A DNA stretch of 64,000 nt from Lucifuga dentata (taxonomy: Eukaryota; Chordata; Actinopteri; Ophidiiformes; Bythitidae): the NCBI GenBank assembly GCA_014773175.1, contig VXCM01000219.1, positions 124,001 through 188,000 of the forward strand, given 5' to 3'. The notes below the pieces were generated by a model. That model did no database searches. It had not been told where the DNA came from and saw only the letters and a list, made by a program, of their open reading frames with translations. The position numbers were made by a program, and so were the translations under genes. Of the stretch, positions 38,615 through 49,172 are shown in pieces. How positions within the stretch are numbered: the stretch's first letter is position 1; each line of letters begins with the position of its first letter.

Positions 38615-39123
38615 CAGGCAGTCCCCAACTTACGAACATCCGACTTACGAGCAACCCATACTAATGAACCAACCACCATAAAGTCTATTAAATTAAAAAT
38701 TCAAGTTACATACAATGATTCTTAATAATGAACAGCGCACTACGTTACGACGCACATCAAAAGATCACACGTTGTCAGCAATGCAGAGTTAGTACATTTT
38801 TATTATTATTATTACGTATTATATTAATATTATTATTATTACTGAACTGTATTATTATGTTTACGATGTTTTAGGATATCTGGAAGCGTTTCTTTAATGT
38901 TTCTTATGCATAGAAAGGTNTATTATGTTTACGATGTTTTAGGATATCTGGAAGCGTTTCTTTAATGTTTCTTATGCATAGAAAGGTAAAATATATACGT
39001 TAGATACACACCTAAGTAAAATATATACGCTACTTACCTTACGTAACTGTTCTGACTTACGTACAAATCCGACTTATGAACAGCCGTGGGAATGGAACTT
39101 GTTCGTAACCCGGGGACTGCCTG
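38615..39123. mobile_element. TA-flanked CAGGCAGTCC MITE (pogo/Tigger-like), copy 1
   Basis: The left end is CAGGCAGTCCCCAACTTACG and the right end, inverted, is CCCGGGGACTGCCTG, with TA duplicated on each side (38613-38614, 39124-39125). It is nested in the Kolobok-like element. It contains an assembly duplication of 67 bp at 38853-38987. A second copy lies at 48553-49009. Confidence 0.8.
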
Positions 39124-39290
39124 TATTCAATTTTCATACACGTTAAGTTACTGACAATTATTTCCCAAAGTTCAATTCTGGTACGTTATTAAAATCAACT
39201 TGTTGATACTTCAAACATTCTTGGGATAAGTAATCAATCATCGTGAACAAGACATGTATTCAGGTTTTTTTTCAAAGTTGTGTAATTTTA

Positions 39291-39489
39291 GCAGTTAAGC
39301 TCAATAAAAAGCGTAGAGTGATCTGAAACTCGTAACGACTGTATTACAGCCACCGGTGTACTGACGCAATGTTGGACTGCAGTTAGCCATAGTCTGTGCT
39401 GTTCAAAGTTAGTCAGAAAAGTATGAAAATGCAGTTGTTCCAAATCGTAGGCTGTAAGAATTTTTGCATCCAGGAACAACACACTTCAT
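39291..39489 (-). pseudogene. Decayed THAP-domain fragment of a transposase
   Basis: The minus-strand start MKCVVPGCKNSYS matches the beginning of THAP domains (initiator Met within a few residues of a Cys-x(4)-Cys pair). After a frameshift near 39420-39440 the next frame reads LHFHTF, then HRLWL and LRVSDHSTLF. These match the FHxFP, LRxxW and VCSxHF landmarks of the C2CH THAP finger. The first two Cys, the conserved Trp and the final His are present. The third Cys before SDH is missing and the Pro of FHxFP is Leu. THAP domains bind DNA at transposon ends in P elements and Kolobok, but this copy cannot be functional. Confidence 0.65.
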
Positions 39490-39906
39490 GGTTTTAGCAT
39501 CATCTTCCAACTTTGTGTCTCTCAGAGATACAATGATGTGCTTCACAGAGCAGACTGTCCAATCAGATTCACTTTTAGGTGGGACGTGTCCTGCTGACTG
39601 ATCCACCGCAGAACTACACAGAAAAAAATGTATGTCTCCACCGGGGAATATAGTCCCAAAAGAAGTGAGTTTATCGAAAAATGTAAACAACCGTAACTTC
39701 ATAAGGTGGTGTAACTGTTAGCAGATGAAACATGGATTTTTAAGGTAGGTGTATCACTTTAATATTTGATTTTGAAAGATTAAGAAATTTTGCAAAATAT
39801 CAGGTTTTATCCTTTGGGAAATGACTGTCAATAACATAACATGTATGAAAATTGAATATACCTGTATTAGGCTCAAACATGCAAAATGGCTGGCATGGTC
39901 CTTTAA

Positions 39907-40479
39907 AGGACCATACCTGTGATTTTGCATGTTTAAGCCCATAAATACTACCCGCATACACATTATGTTACTGACAAACATTTTCCAAAACATAAAACTA
40001 TATTTTAGTTTTCCTGTTATTTTGCCAAATCCCATATGTTTCAAAATAAAATGCTCAGGTGATAAGCTCACCTTAAAATTCAATATGTTGGCTACCAACA
40101 CATACATCCACATGTACTATAGAAGGCACAGGTGTTTTTAACTTCTTGGTACAAGCTGTCTTCTCCAGCTGTCTGTCTCCTAGTGGAGACATTTTCTTCC
40201 TTGTAGCTCTGTGTTGGATCAATTAAATTAAGTAACTTTGACAAAAAAATTTAATAGATGTAAAGTTCGTGGATTAATTATCTCAAGCACATTTTAAGTC
40301 TCTCTACAAGTTGGTTTTAATAGCGTACTGGAATGAAACCTTTAATGGTCTGAAGGTAAGAAACACAAATCTAATATTGACCACTCCAGTAATATGTTTT
40401 GGGAAATGGTTCAGTAACATAACATGTATGTGGGTTGTATATACTGGACTCAAACACGCAAAACCACCGGTATGGTCCT
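39907..40479. mobile_element. Kolobok-like MITE abutting the previous copy
   Basis: It starts AGGACCATACCTGTG and ends CGGTATGGTCCT. The left TTAA (39903-39906) is shared with the neighbouring element, and the right one is mutated to CTAA (40480-40483). The interior follows the 10344-10881 copy in order (TTTTGCATG, CCATATGTTTC region, TTTGACAAAAAAAT, GGGAAATGGTT). Confidence 0.8.
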
Positions 40480-40904
40480 CTAACTGTAAAGTAATAACTT
40501 TAAAATATTTATTAGTAAAGCAAGTTAGTTAGCACTTTCAAACTATGAACTTCTATTTTTCCATTAATATTAATTTTAACCGCTTTCATTTGTCTTATTT
40601 ATCTATCCTATATGGTACAATATCATACATGATGTACTTTTCTAATGTATTTAAAATCACATACAGTAGGCGGGATTAAATGCAGTGCAGAAGCTATACA
40701 TATCACAGCAGACTGTCAAATTATGTTATTTTAATAAAGAATTATTCATATATACTCTGGCTTTTGGCCATAGAATAATGAGATGAAGGTCTGCCAGGGT
40801 AGAACTTTGGAGAATACGACATGTTTTAATTTGACCTGAGGAGGGTAACAGAAGTCACATAAGCCTGACAAATAGCCTGAGTGCAGGGGTTAAGATAAAG
40901 TTAA

Positions 40905-41288
40905 AGGAAAATTGCTCTTTTTCACAACTTGGCTCTTTTCATCGTTTGACTGGCATAATCACAGAAAAATGATGGTCTTCTCCGCCATCGTGTATGTCTC
41001 CGCCAGGGAATATAGTCCCAGGAGAAGACTGCTTTACTGAGAAAGTAAAACGATTACTTTGTACTTTCTGTAATCGTGCATACTGTAAGTGTTAGCAGGC
41101 AAAACATTGGGATTTTAAAGTGGGTGCATCACCTGAACATTTGATTTTGAAAGATTAGGGGATTTGGCAAAAATAACATGAAAATTAAAACTTGGTTTTA
41201 TGTTTTAGAAAATGGTTTGCAATGGTCTGTAACATGTATGTGAGTTCTTTTTATTGGGCTTAAACATGCAAAATCACAGGTTTGGTCC
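40905..41288. mobile_element. Kolobok-like MITE, short variant
   Basis: It starts AGGAAAATTGC after TTAA (40901-40904) and ends AGGTTTGGTCC before TTAA (41289-41292). The right half closely follows the right half of the element at 38376-39902, including TCTCCGCCAGGGAATATAGT. The left half differs, so it may be a separately deleted derivative. Confidence 0.65.
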
Positions 41289-41389
41289 TTAAACTGCTGA
41301 GATCTGGACACACGATGACATGGCTACACAACTACTCCAGAATTTGTTTGAGAAAACGATGTCAGTGTCCCTGAATGCAACTGCTGCGT

Positions 41390-41445
41390 TCACACTTTCC
41401 CAAACGAACCCGATTCAACCGGACTAAACCATTTAGGAGTGAAAA
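41390..41445. repeat. Short hAT-like MITE remnant
   Basis: TGCGTTCACACTTTCCC at the left faces, inverted, GGAGTGAAAACACTC at the right, and the interior carries CGGACTAAACC. These words match the ends of the 13601-14830 element. Confidence 0.4.
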
Positions 41446-41699
41446 CACTCAAAGTCAGCTTCAAGCATGCTCATATCTCTAAACACACAAGACACACACA
41501 CCATTTACACTCTTTCAACATAGATGCACACATGCAATTACACACTAACCCACATACACACAAACACGCACGTGCAAACACCCTCAGCCCAAATTTTACT
41601 GAACAAGAATCCAATTACTTAACCCAGCTTCAGGTTTCTTACCCTCTTTGCTCTTCCACCTTGACAAGTCTTTGTTCATATCTGCTGACAGCCAGTGCC

Positions 41700-41742
<43 letters not shown>

Positions 41743-44029
41743 CTGCTGACCCCATAAGGGTTTGATTAAATGAAAACTGTGATGCCCATTTCTCCATCCC
41801 AGGGCCAATGAATACCAATGAGAGACAGATATCACAAACCTCAGGGTGTGTGTTTGTGTGTGAAAGTGAAAGATGACAGAAAGAACAAAAGAACTTCCAC
41901 TTGCATGCATTCCATCACCTACACCAAGTACACAGCTTTGTGGATTTTTTCCTTCGTCTTTTTATCCTCCCTGTTCATATGTCTCCATGACATCTGGATC
42001 TTTATTGTTTCCACTCTATAGATCACTTATTAAGCAAAGTAATGAGGAGGTCATGCATAATTTCATTTGCTCTAGCGGTACCCGGGGACAATTTCTTATT
42101 TCACTGAAATCTATGATAGTTTCCTTTTGAAAGGCCATAACTCTCTTTTGGTAGCAGGTATTGGGGTCACAGATGCTAAATGGGCCATTTATAGATTCCT
42201 GGTGGAAGGAGAATATTGTGTTGAGTCGTTTCAGATCTCTTATTGAGGCTATTTGACTCCATGTGGTTTAATTTGCTCCCAGCAATATATCTGATAAAAG
42301 ACCTTTCAGATCTTTCTTGCACGCACGCACACACGCACGCACACACCAAGTACAATGCATAACTGTTAGTTAAGACAGTAACTTCAGTTAAACAAATCGA
42401 ATATCAATAGATATTCCTTGCAACAATGGCCTATGGAGGTTTACAGTGATTACTGGTAAATACAATTATGTCCAAAGCAACGGGGCGTCAGCCGATGGGT
42501 GATATCACAGTGGTCCAACGCTCTGTTTTTCACTTCAGTAGTCACAATTCAATCGCATTCTTATTTACATCTGAAGGCATCATTATAATGAACAAATTTA
42601 GTCCATGTATTAACTATCACCAACTGTACTGTTTACATTAGAAAGCATCTGCAAGCCGTCCGTCCCCTCTGTTCTTCCCTGACTTTATTTCCTTTTGTTT
42701 ATGCTTTTATAATGTGTGTGTGAATGTGTGCATGATAACCCCATATTGCTTGCAGACAGACCACCCGACAGGCTTTCATATGAGGAAATATCAAATCACA
42801 GCCAACAAATAACACTGACAGAGCATGTAAAAAATTAATGCCCTCGGAGGCAGTTCATGTATGACAATCAGAGACTTCAAAGAGGAAGAAGACTCGGAAT
42901 ATTTTTTTGCATGCTGCAGCACATGTTCTCACTGCCTTTCTCAGCTTGAGACCTGTGCCGCTATTGGTCAGCTGCCCTTCAGGGAAGCCCAGCGAGCTTA
43001 TCGGTCTGTTACAAATCAGCCAGAGAAATTGAAGGACGATCTCCCCTTTTCTCTCTGCTGTCCCTCACCAGAATCACTCGAGGGGATTGAGATGCTAAGA
43101 ACACAGCACAAATCTTCACTTCCTTTGCCTTGAATCCTTGTTTTTTTCCCTCCTCCTCCTCTCCTCTCATGCTTAAACAAATTTTCATGTCCATGTTCTT
43201 CTACAAAATGTGATGATTTAAAGCATTTGATGCATTCCAAGCAGCAGTGATGTTATGCTATGTGTTGTGCATATTTATCAAGGATTTTGTTACGCTGGCT
43301 TTTGTACAATCCACAAATGAACAGCCTCAGAGGCTACACGTCCTTCTACAGTTTGTCTTCTCTCTGTCAGCCACATTTCCCCTTTGTCACTGCAGGGAAT
43401 TTAGAAAAATGTGAAGCCACTGAGAGTGTATTTTTCACCTGAATTCACGATGATGAAGATCCAACTTTAAATGCACCTTGAAACAAAACTTTGGAAAAAA
43501 AAAAAAAAATGATTTTTTAACATAAAAACTTTTTAACAGTCTAATTTTCCTTTAATGTGGATAATTGGCTAAAACAGAACAGGAAGATTAGAAGCTAATA
43601 CATCAGTTTCTCAAGTAACAACTAGCCTCAATTAACCAAAATTCAATGTTGGTGCAAGACTGTTGCAATTTGAGTTGTGGTCTTTTCTTTGTTCTTCTTT
43701 CTTTTTGGACAATCTCTCTCTCCCTCTAGTTGTTACTGGACAAACAACTGAATTTGCATTTCCTTTATGAGAAATGATGATGCAATCTGCAGCATTTTTT
43801 GTGACATTTTGTCATAAAATTTGGTAATGTTCAAAAATTGAAAAGTCAGAGGAAAACTTGTAGATTTGTAGATGATTTATAGACAGATACTGCAATGTCC
43901 CATGTAAAATAACATGCTGCATGAAAGAAAAGGAATTGGAGTTGAAAATGAGGTGTTTTGTTGAGGTGGTCTTGTTACTCTTCTTCTGAAGAGAGTTATT
44001 TTGTACACAGAGTAACAATAATTCAATGA
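41446..44029. other. Non-coding sequence with a possible conserved block
   Basis: It holds a (CA)n microsatellite at 41702-41738. Positions 42015-42290 form a dense, mixed-composition block containing GTCATGCATAATTTCATTTGC, an arrangement of octamer-like words of the kind bound by POU factors, so a regulatory element is possible. The frame at 42861-43133 is not supported as a gene. Confidence 0.4.
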
Positions 44030-44033
44030 TTAA

Positions 44034-44783
44034 CCCTTAAATGCATGGGACGGGTCTTTAGCAAGCTGGGACCATGTTACCGCACCTCTAATTCATTCAT
44101 TTTTTTTCAATTAAGCCCTCAACCCCCTGGTATTCCTCAAACTCTTTGTTTTTAACAGTTGTATGATTTCAAGTTGTCAAAACTGATGAAAATAATTGTT
44201 TTTCTAATTTTTTTTGTTAAAAAGTGTATAGGGTTGCTTGGGACCCGAGGTATGTAAGAGTGTCACCTTTTCTTTTTTTTTTCCCTGGCATAGAGGCAGC
44301 AGGTAATAGTTGCATTTTCAACTTTGGTCCTTAGTTGGCACTGTAGTATCACAAATACGATGAATAAATGCTAAAATTAGGAGGAAGAAGGCTGTTTCTG
44401 CTGTAAACTATGCTGCTAGCTTACTGCTACAGAAAGACGCTGCANGGAGGAAGAAGGCTGTTTCTGCTGTAAACTATGCTGCTAGCTTACTGCTACAGAA
44501 AGACGCTGCAGTGCCACGTCAGAGCTTCATGCAGAGTAGCATCGCTGTGATGCACCGGCTCTGATGCACCGGCTCTGATGACGGGATCTGTAAGTCATTG
44601 TAAAAATATAATATGGAAAAAAATGGGGTTTTTTGTGAGTTTGTTATCATTCATAAAATGTTCTGAAAAGTTTACAAGCAAAAATATTTCACTTTGTAGC
44701 TCAATTTGTGTTGCGTAACTTACGGGTCTCTAACAACCCGACGTATGTAGGAATGGATGGAAAACGACTCATGCATTTAAGGG
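44034..44783. mobile_element. piggyBac-like MITE, TTAA-flanked
   Basis: The ends are CCCTTAAATGCATGGGACGG and, inverted, GACTCATGCATTTAAGGG, each bordered by TTAA (44030-44033, 44784-44787). Termini starting CCCTT with a TTAA duplication are the classic piggyBac arrangement, and differ from the AGGACC ends of the Kolobok-like family. A 65-bp duplication around the N at 44445 inflates the length. There is no transposase. Confidence 0.75.
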
Positions 44784-44787
44784 TTAA

Positions 44788-46145
44788 ACCTTTTTTTCTC
44801 CAGAAATACATCAGGGATTCAGCAAATTTGAAAAGTGTGAAAAAAAACTTGGAGATTAGTTAATTTGTGTAAATTCTTACGCTCACAAAATCATTAATTC
44901 CCAGAATTAACATCATACTGTAAGCTACATTGCAAACTACACTGATGAGTATATTAGTGGTTATTATTAGTGGTTATTATTATTATTGGTTTCAGTTCAT
45001 TAATCACTCAACACGTGACATCCAGCTTTACTCTGGTCATGCATGCCCTACAGTGCACAGGTGTTCTCTGGGAACTGAAGAAAGTCATTCTGGGTAATAA
45101 GAAATCACAAACAGAAGGAGAAGAAACAAATGCACGCTGAGAGAAAGCGGATGTAACAAAATTACAGATTACAATGCTTCATCACAGAATAACTCCTGAG
45201 ATGCAAAGAACATCACAGATTGATGAAGAATGACTGTCTGGGCATGTTGTGCTTTTAAATGAAAGATGCAGGTTGCTGGAAGTACTTTGTACCTTCATCA
45301 CCTCCCTGCTGGTCTTGGTGGTAGGGGGTTTCAGGGGGTGTTTTTGCAGCCCCTCTATGTGAAACAGCTAAAGTGCTTAAGTAAGCACCATTTCCATATT
45401 TCTTATTCTGATAATGGACTGCCCTGCCATCACCAAATTACCCCAACACCACACTACTAGCCAAGTGAGTGGATTAGTTAATGTTTGAAAATGGAGGGAT
45501 TTCCCAGCCTCTCTATACTTAGTGTGTGTGTGTGTGTGTGCGCGCACGTGCATGTGTAAGGGAGCTTGTGTGTTGGAGATGGAGCTTAATGACTTTTTCA
45601 CCTCTCACACACGCCATGAAGACACATTTCAGTTTACATTTGCAGTATTGAATTCATAATTGCTTGTTGGCCATATAACTTCCTGTATAATGAAATGCTT
45701 TCATAATAATCAATAAAGGAAATAGAGCGGGTCCATTTAAATGTTGTGGCAATAGGAGAAACCCATCAAGCAGAACCACTGCTTTCAATGCTGCAGCCTG
45801 TTACCACATCAGCTAGTAGAGCAGAGGTGAACCAGAAGTAGATTCCATTTCTAAAATCTCCACTTGGGGACCACTATCTTTCCTTCCTAAGTGATGACAC
45901 GTGGAAGGCAAGGAAGGATGGATGTCTGTGTGCGGTATTGGAACTGGTCCTGGCCCTTAGGTGCCCCTTGCCCAATCTCTCTAGCCAGCTCACAGCGGAT
46001 TGTGCTTACTCTCATTTAGTCAGGTCTATTTGTCTTCCTTCTAAAGCCCAACCTGCTCCAAAGATGTAATTCCATAAAAGCATGCAATCAATACCGTAGA
46101 AATGGTACTCTCATCTATCATTTTTGATAAAAAAAAAAAAAAAAN

Positions 46146-46184
<39 letters not shown>

Positions 46185-47340
46185 CTTTGAGTGTGTATGT
46201 TCAGCTAAAACAAGTGGGGCTAAGTGGAAAAACGTGAGCGCAGGTACCTACACACTCATCTCCTGCATTTATTGCCTAAACTTGATGTCTTTGCTGCACA
46301 TGAATTGCACATTACAACTCTGACCACTAGATGGCACTGTTATGAGATTTTATTTATTTATTTATTTATTTATTTTTTCAAAGGAGTAGCAATCAATTCA
46401 TGTGTGGTATACTGTGTCAAAAATGAGGAAATATTAATTTCTTTGCTCCTGGAAACTTTAACATTTCCAGGAAGATATAAATACAATATCCACACAAACA
46501 CACATACACGCACACACCCACACACGCAGGCCTCATTAATCTCCTCTGTAACAGGACTCTATCCTCTGGCTCCAATATTACAGTAAATGGTGATGCTTAT
46601 CTGTAAGCAGCCCTGCCCTTGAAATAGGTGCTGTTCCATTCCCAGCTAATTCCACAGCCATTAAATGGTTGGCACATTTTTCACAGGTATATAAATTGCT
46701 TTAAGCTGCAGCTTACTCTCAGCACATTGAAATACAAACACGGATGTTCTCTCCTTTTTATCTCACTCTGCCCTCTGTCTCCTTAATATATCCAGCCCCA
46801 TCCTCCCCCCAACCCTCCCATCTTTCTTCCCACTCTCCCTGCCACCCCTCCCATTTCCTCACAAGTGAAATGAGCATGGATTGACTTCTAGCTTGAAGCA
46901 AGGTTGAGGTAATAGCTTATTAGCAGCCAATAAATATCAGTCATTTTCATTTAAGCTAACACTCCAATCTTGTTCATAATCACCAAGACATGGATATGAC
47001 TGGAAATCAATGGCACATTTTAACAGGGAGTCTCCTGTGTGGTGTTTGATCTACCTGATCAAGGTGCTAAGGGACTATGGGATGGAGGGAAGGTATTCCT
47101 CATCCAAACTACACACATCGATGCCCACAGTACACATCCAGTGATTTTATCTTAAGGTTTAAAGACACTTCTGTCTGGGTTGGAATGATCATCCGAAATT
47201 ATATCAATATATCACCAAAATCAATCCAATCAAGCTATATCTCATTCACAACATTATTTGACATTCTATTACATTTGGCAACTGCGTCCTTCTAAATATC
47301 TTGTGTCCTTGAAGGCATCACATATCCCTTTTCAACAGGA
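44788..47340. other. Non-coding sequence
   Basis: It contains (GT)n at 45523-45540, poly(A)-N-(GT)n at 46130-46182, and TTTATTTATTTA at 46349-46374. Blocks at 46600-46720 and 46900-47000 look like low-repeat, possibly conserved sequence. No gene was recognised. Confidence 0.5.
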
Positions 47341-48763
47341 GTTGGTGCCAATGCTGGAGCCAAACTGTGAACTATTCCAGGCATTTCAACCTAAAAACTC
47401 GACCAGTTAAAACTGGTTCCTCTTTTTCGACCTCAAAAACCTGCAGGTCTGGAGCATCTCCGCTTTCAGCACTATCCCTTCCAACCTCTGCAAGAAGCTT
47501 CAGGACCTGAGACTGAATTCTTCTATATGTCAATGGATCCTGGACTTCCTGACTGAACGTCCACAGTAGTCAGGATAGAAAAACACACGTCATCCACACC
47601 CACCCTCACCACTGGAGCCCCCTAGGGCTGTATCCTCACCCCCTGCTACACTCCGTCCACACCAGTAACTGCACATCCACGTCCAACTCCAACATGCTGG
47701 TAAAGTTTGCAGATGACACTGTGGTTGTAGTCCTGATCACACGCAATGAGGAGAGAGCCACCTGGAGGAGGTGGAGAACCTGACTGCTTGGTGTCAGGCC
47801 AATAACCTCTCCCTGCATGTCGCAAAAAATCAAGGAGATGATCGCCGACTTTGAGAGAAAGCAGATGAGAGACTACAGCCCCCTGAAAATCAACCCGACT
47901 CCAGTCGAGAGGGTAAACAGCTTCAAATATCTTGGGGTTCACCTGACAGAAGACCTTTCCTGGACAGTGCACACCAACATTCTGGTGACAAAGGCACGCT
48001 AATGCCTTTATCACCTCTGACGCCTGGCCAGGTTCAGGGTCTCTCCTATACTGAAGGGCTTCTACTCTGGTGCTGTGGAGAGTCTGCTGATAGGGAGCAT
48101 CACAGCCTGGTTTGGCAACACCATGGCCCAGGACTGCAAGGTGCTATCCGGAGTGGTGAGCACAGCAGAGAAAGTTAGCAGGAGCTTGTTCCCCAGTATC
48201 ACAGACATCTACAACAAGCGATGCAGGACCAGGGCCAAGATCACTGTGCAAGACAGAGATCACCCTTGTCACGTCTTTACACCGCTCCCATCAGGGAAAC
48301 GCTACCGGATCCTGAGAACTAACACCAAAAGACTCAGAAAGAGCTTCTTCCCCCAGGCAATCCCAGTGTTAAACACAGATGCAGNCCCCCCCCCATATAC
48401 AGACATGATCAAACAGGACCACTGCACGCTTTGCACAGACATACAGTATGTATAGGTATCCTTTTTTATCATTTCTATTTTTAACTTTGCATATTTTTAT
48501 TTGTATATTTTGTATATTTTAACTTTATATATTTTATCCGTAGTTTTGTATACAGGCAGCTCCCGACTTACGAACATCCAACTTACGTGACCGTATTTAC
48601 GAACCAACCGCCATGAAGCCTAATAAACTAAAAATTCGAATTACACACAATGATTTGTAATAATGAACGGCACACTACTTTACGGCGCCTCTTCCGATGT
48701 GCATGACATCAATAGGAGCGAGAGTAAGTGTTAACCTACATGTTTTTTATACCCCCACATTCG

Positions 48764-48806
<43 letters not shown>

Positions 48807-49172
48807 ATGTTTACAATGTTTTAGGATATCTGGAAGTGTTTCTTTAATGTTTCTCATGCATAGAAAGGTAAAATATATATGTTACGTACACACCTAAGTA
48901 AAATATATAAGCTAGATACGCGCCTTAAGTAACTGTTCCGACTTGCAAACAAATCCGACTTATGAACAGCCACGGGCACGGAACTCGTTCGTAACCCGGA
49001 GACTGCCTGTATTTTTATCCTTTATCCTTATTTTTATCCTATTTTTTATCCTTAGCTTTGTATATTTTTGCACAGTGGACCGAGTCACAACAGAAAACAT
49101 TTCGCTGCCATTAACACAATGTGTATGATGTGTACGTGACAAATAAAGAACCTTGAACTTGAACCTTGAACC
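47341..49172 (+). mobile_element. L2/Maui-like LINE, 5'-truncated, with nested MITE
   Basis: Frames on the plus strand give reverse-transcriptase landmarks in the right order: [17 protein letters not shown], then KFADDTVVV (the catalytic Y/FxDD box) at 47703-47729, then NNLSLHV, VERVNSFKYLGVHLTEDLSW, SLLIGSITAWFGN and FTPLPSGKRYRILRT ending near SFFPQAIPVLN. Several frameshifts and stops separate them. The 3' UTR ends GACAAATAAAGAACCTTGAA followed by CTTGAACC units, a tail style known for L2/CR1-type fish LINEs. A 457-bp MITE (48553-49009) lies in the 3' UTR. It is a dead copy lacking the endonuclease. Confidence 0.85.
48553..49009. mobile_element. TA-flanked CAGGCAGTCC MITE, copy 2
   Basis: It starts CAGGCAGCTCCCGACTTACG and ends CCCGGAGACTGCCTG, with TA on both sides (48551-48552, 49010-49011). 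It shares its interior with copy 1, apart from an expanded (CT)n microsatellite at 48769-48801. It is nested in the LINE 3' UTR. Confidence 0.85.

Larger units (their letters stand above)
38376..39902 (-). mobile_element. Kolobok-like element with THAP relic, TTAA-flanked
   Basis: The ends are AGGACCATACTGTCC and GGCATGGTCCT, with TTAA at 38372-38375 and 39903-39906. It is the longest member of the TTAAAGGACC family here (about 1.5 kb, including a 509-bp nested MITE). Its interior holds a decayed THAP zinc finger on the minus strand (39489-39291), which the shorter copies lack. Kolobok transposons are known to combine TTAA target duplications with a THAP-type N-terminal domain in the transposase, so this copy is the best evidence for the family's superfamily. 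No DDE catalytic region was found; it is presumably internally deleted. Confidence 0.75.

Noticed and set aside
42861..43133. Plus-strand 90-codon frame with an ATG and protein-like composition
   Set aside because: No splice sites, known motif or neighbouring exon supports it, and frames of this length are expected by chance in 64 kb.
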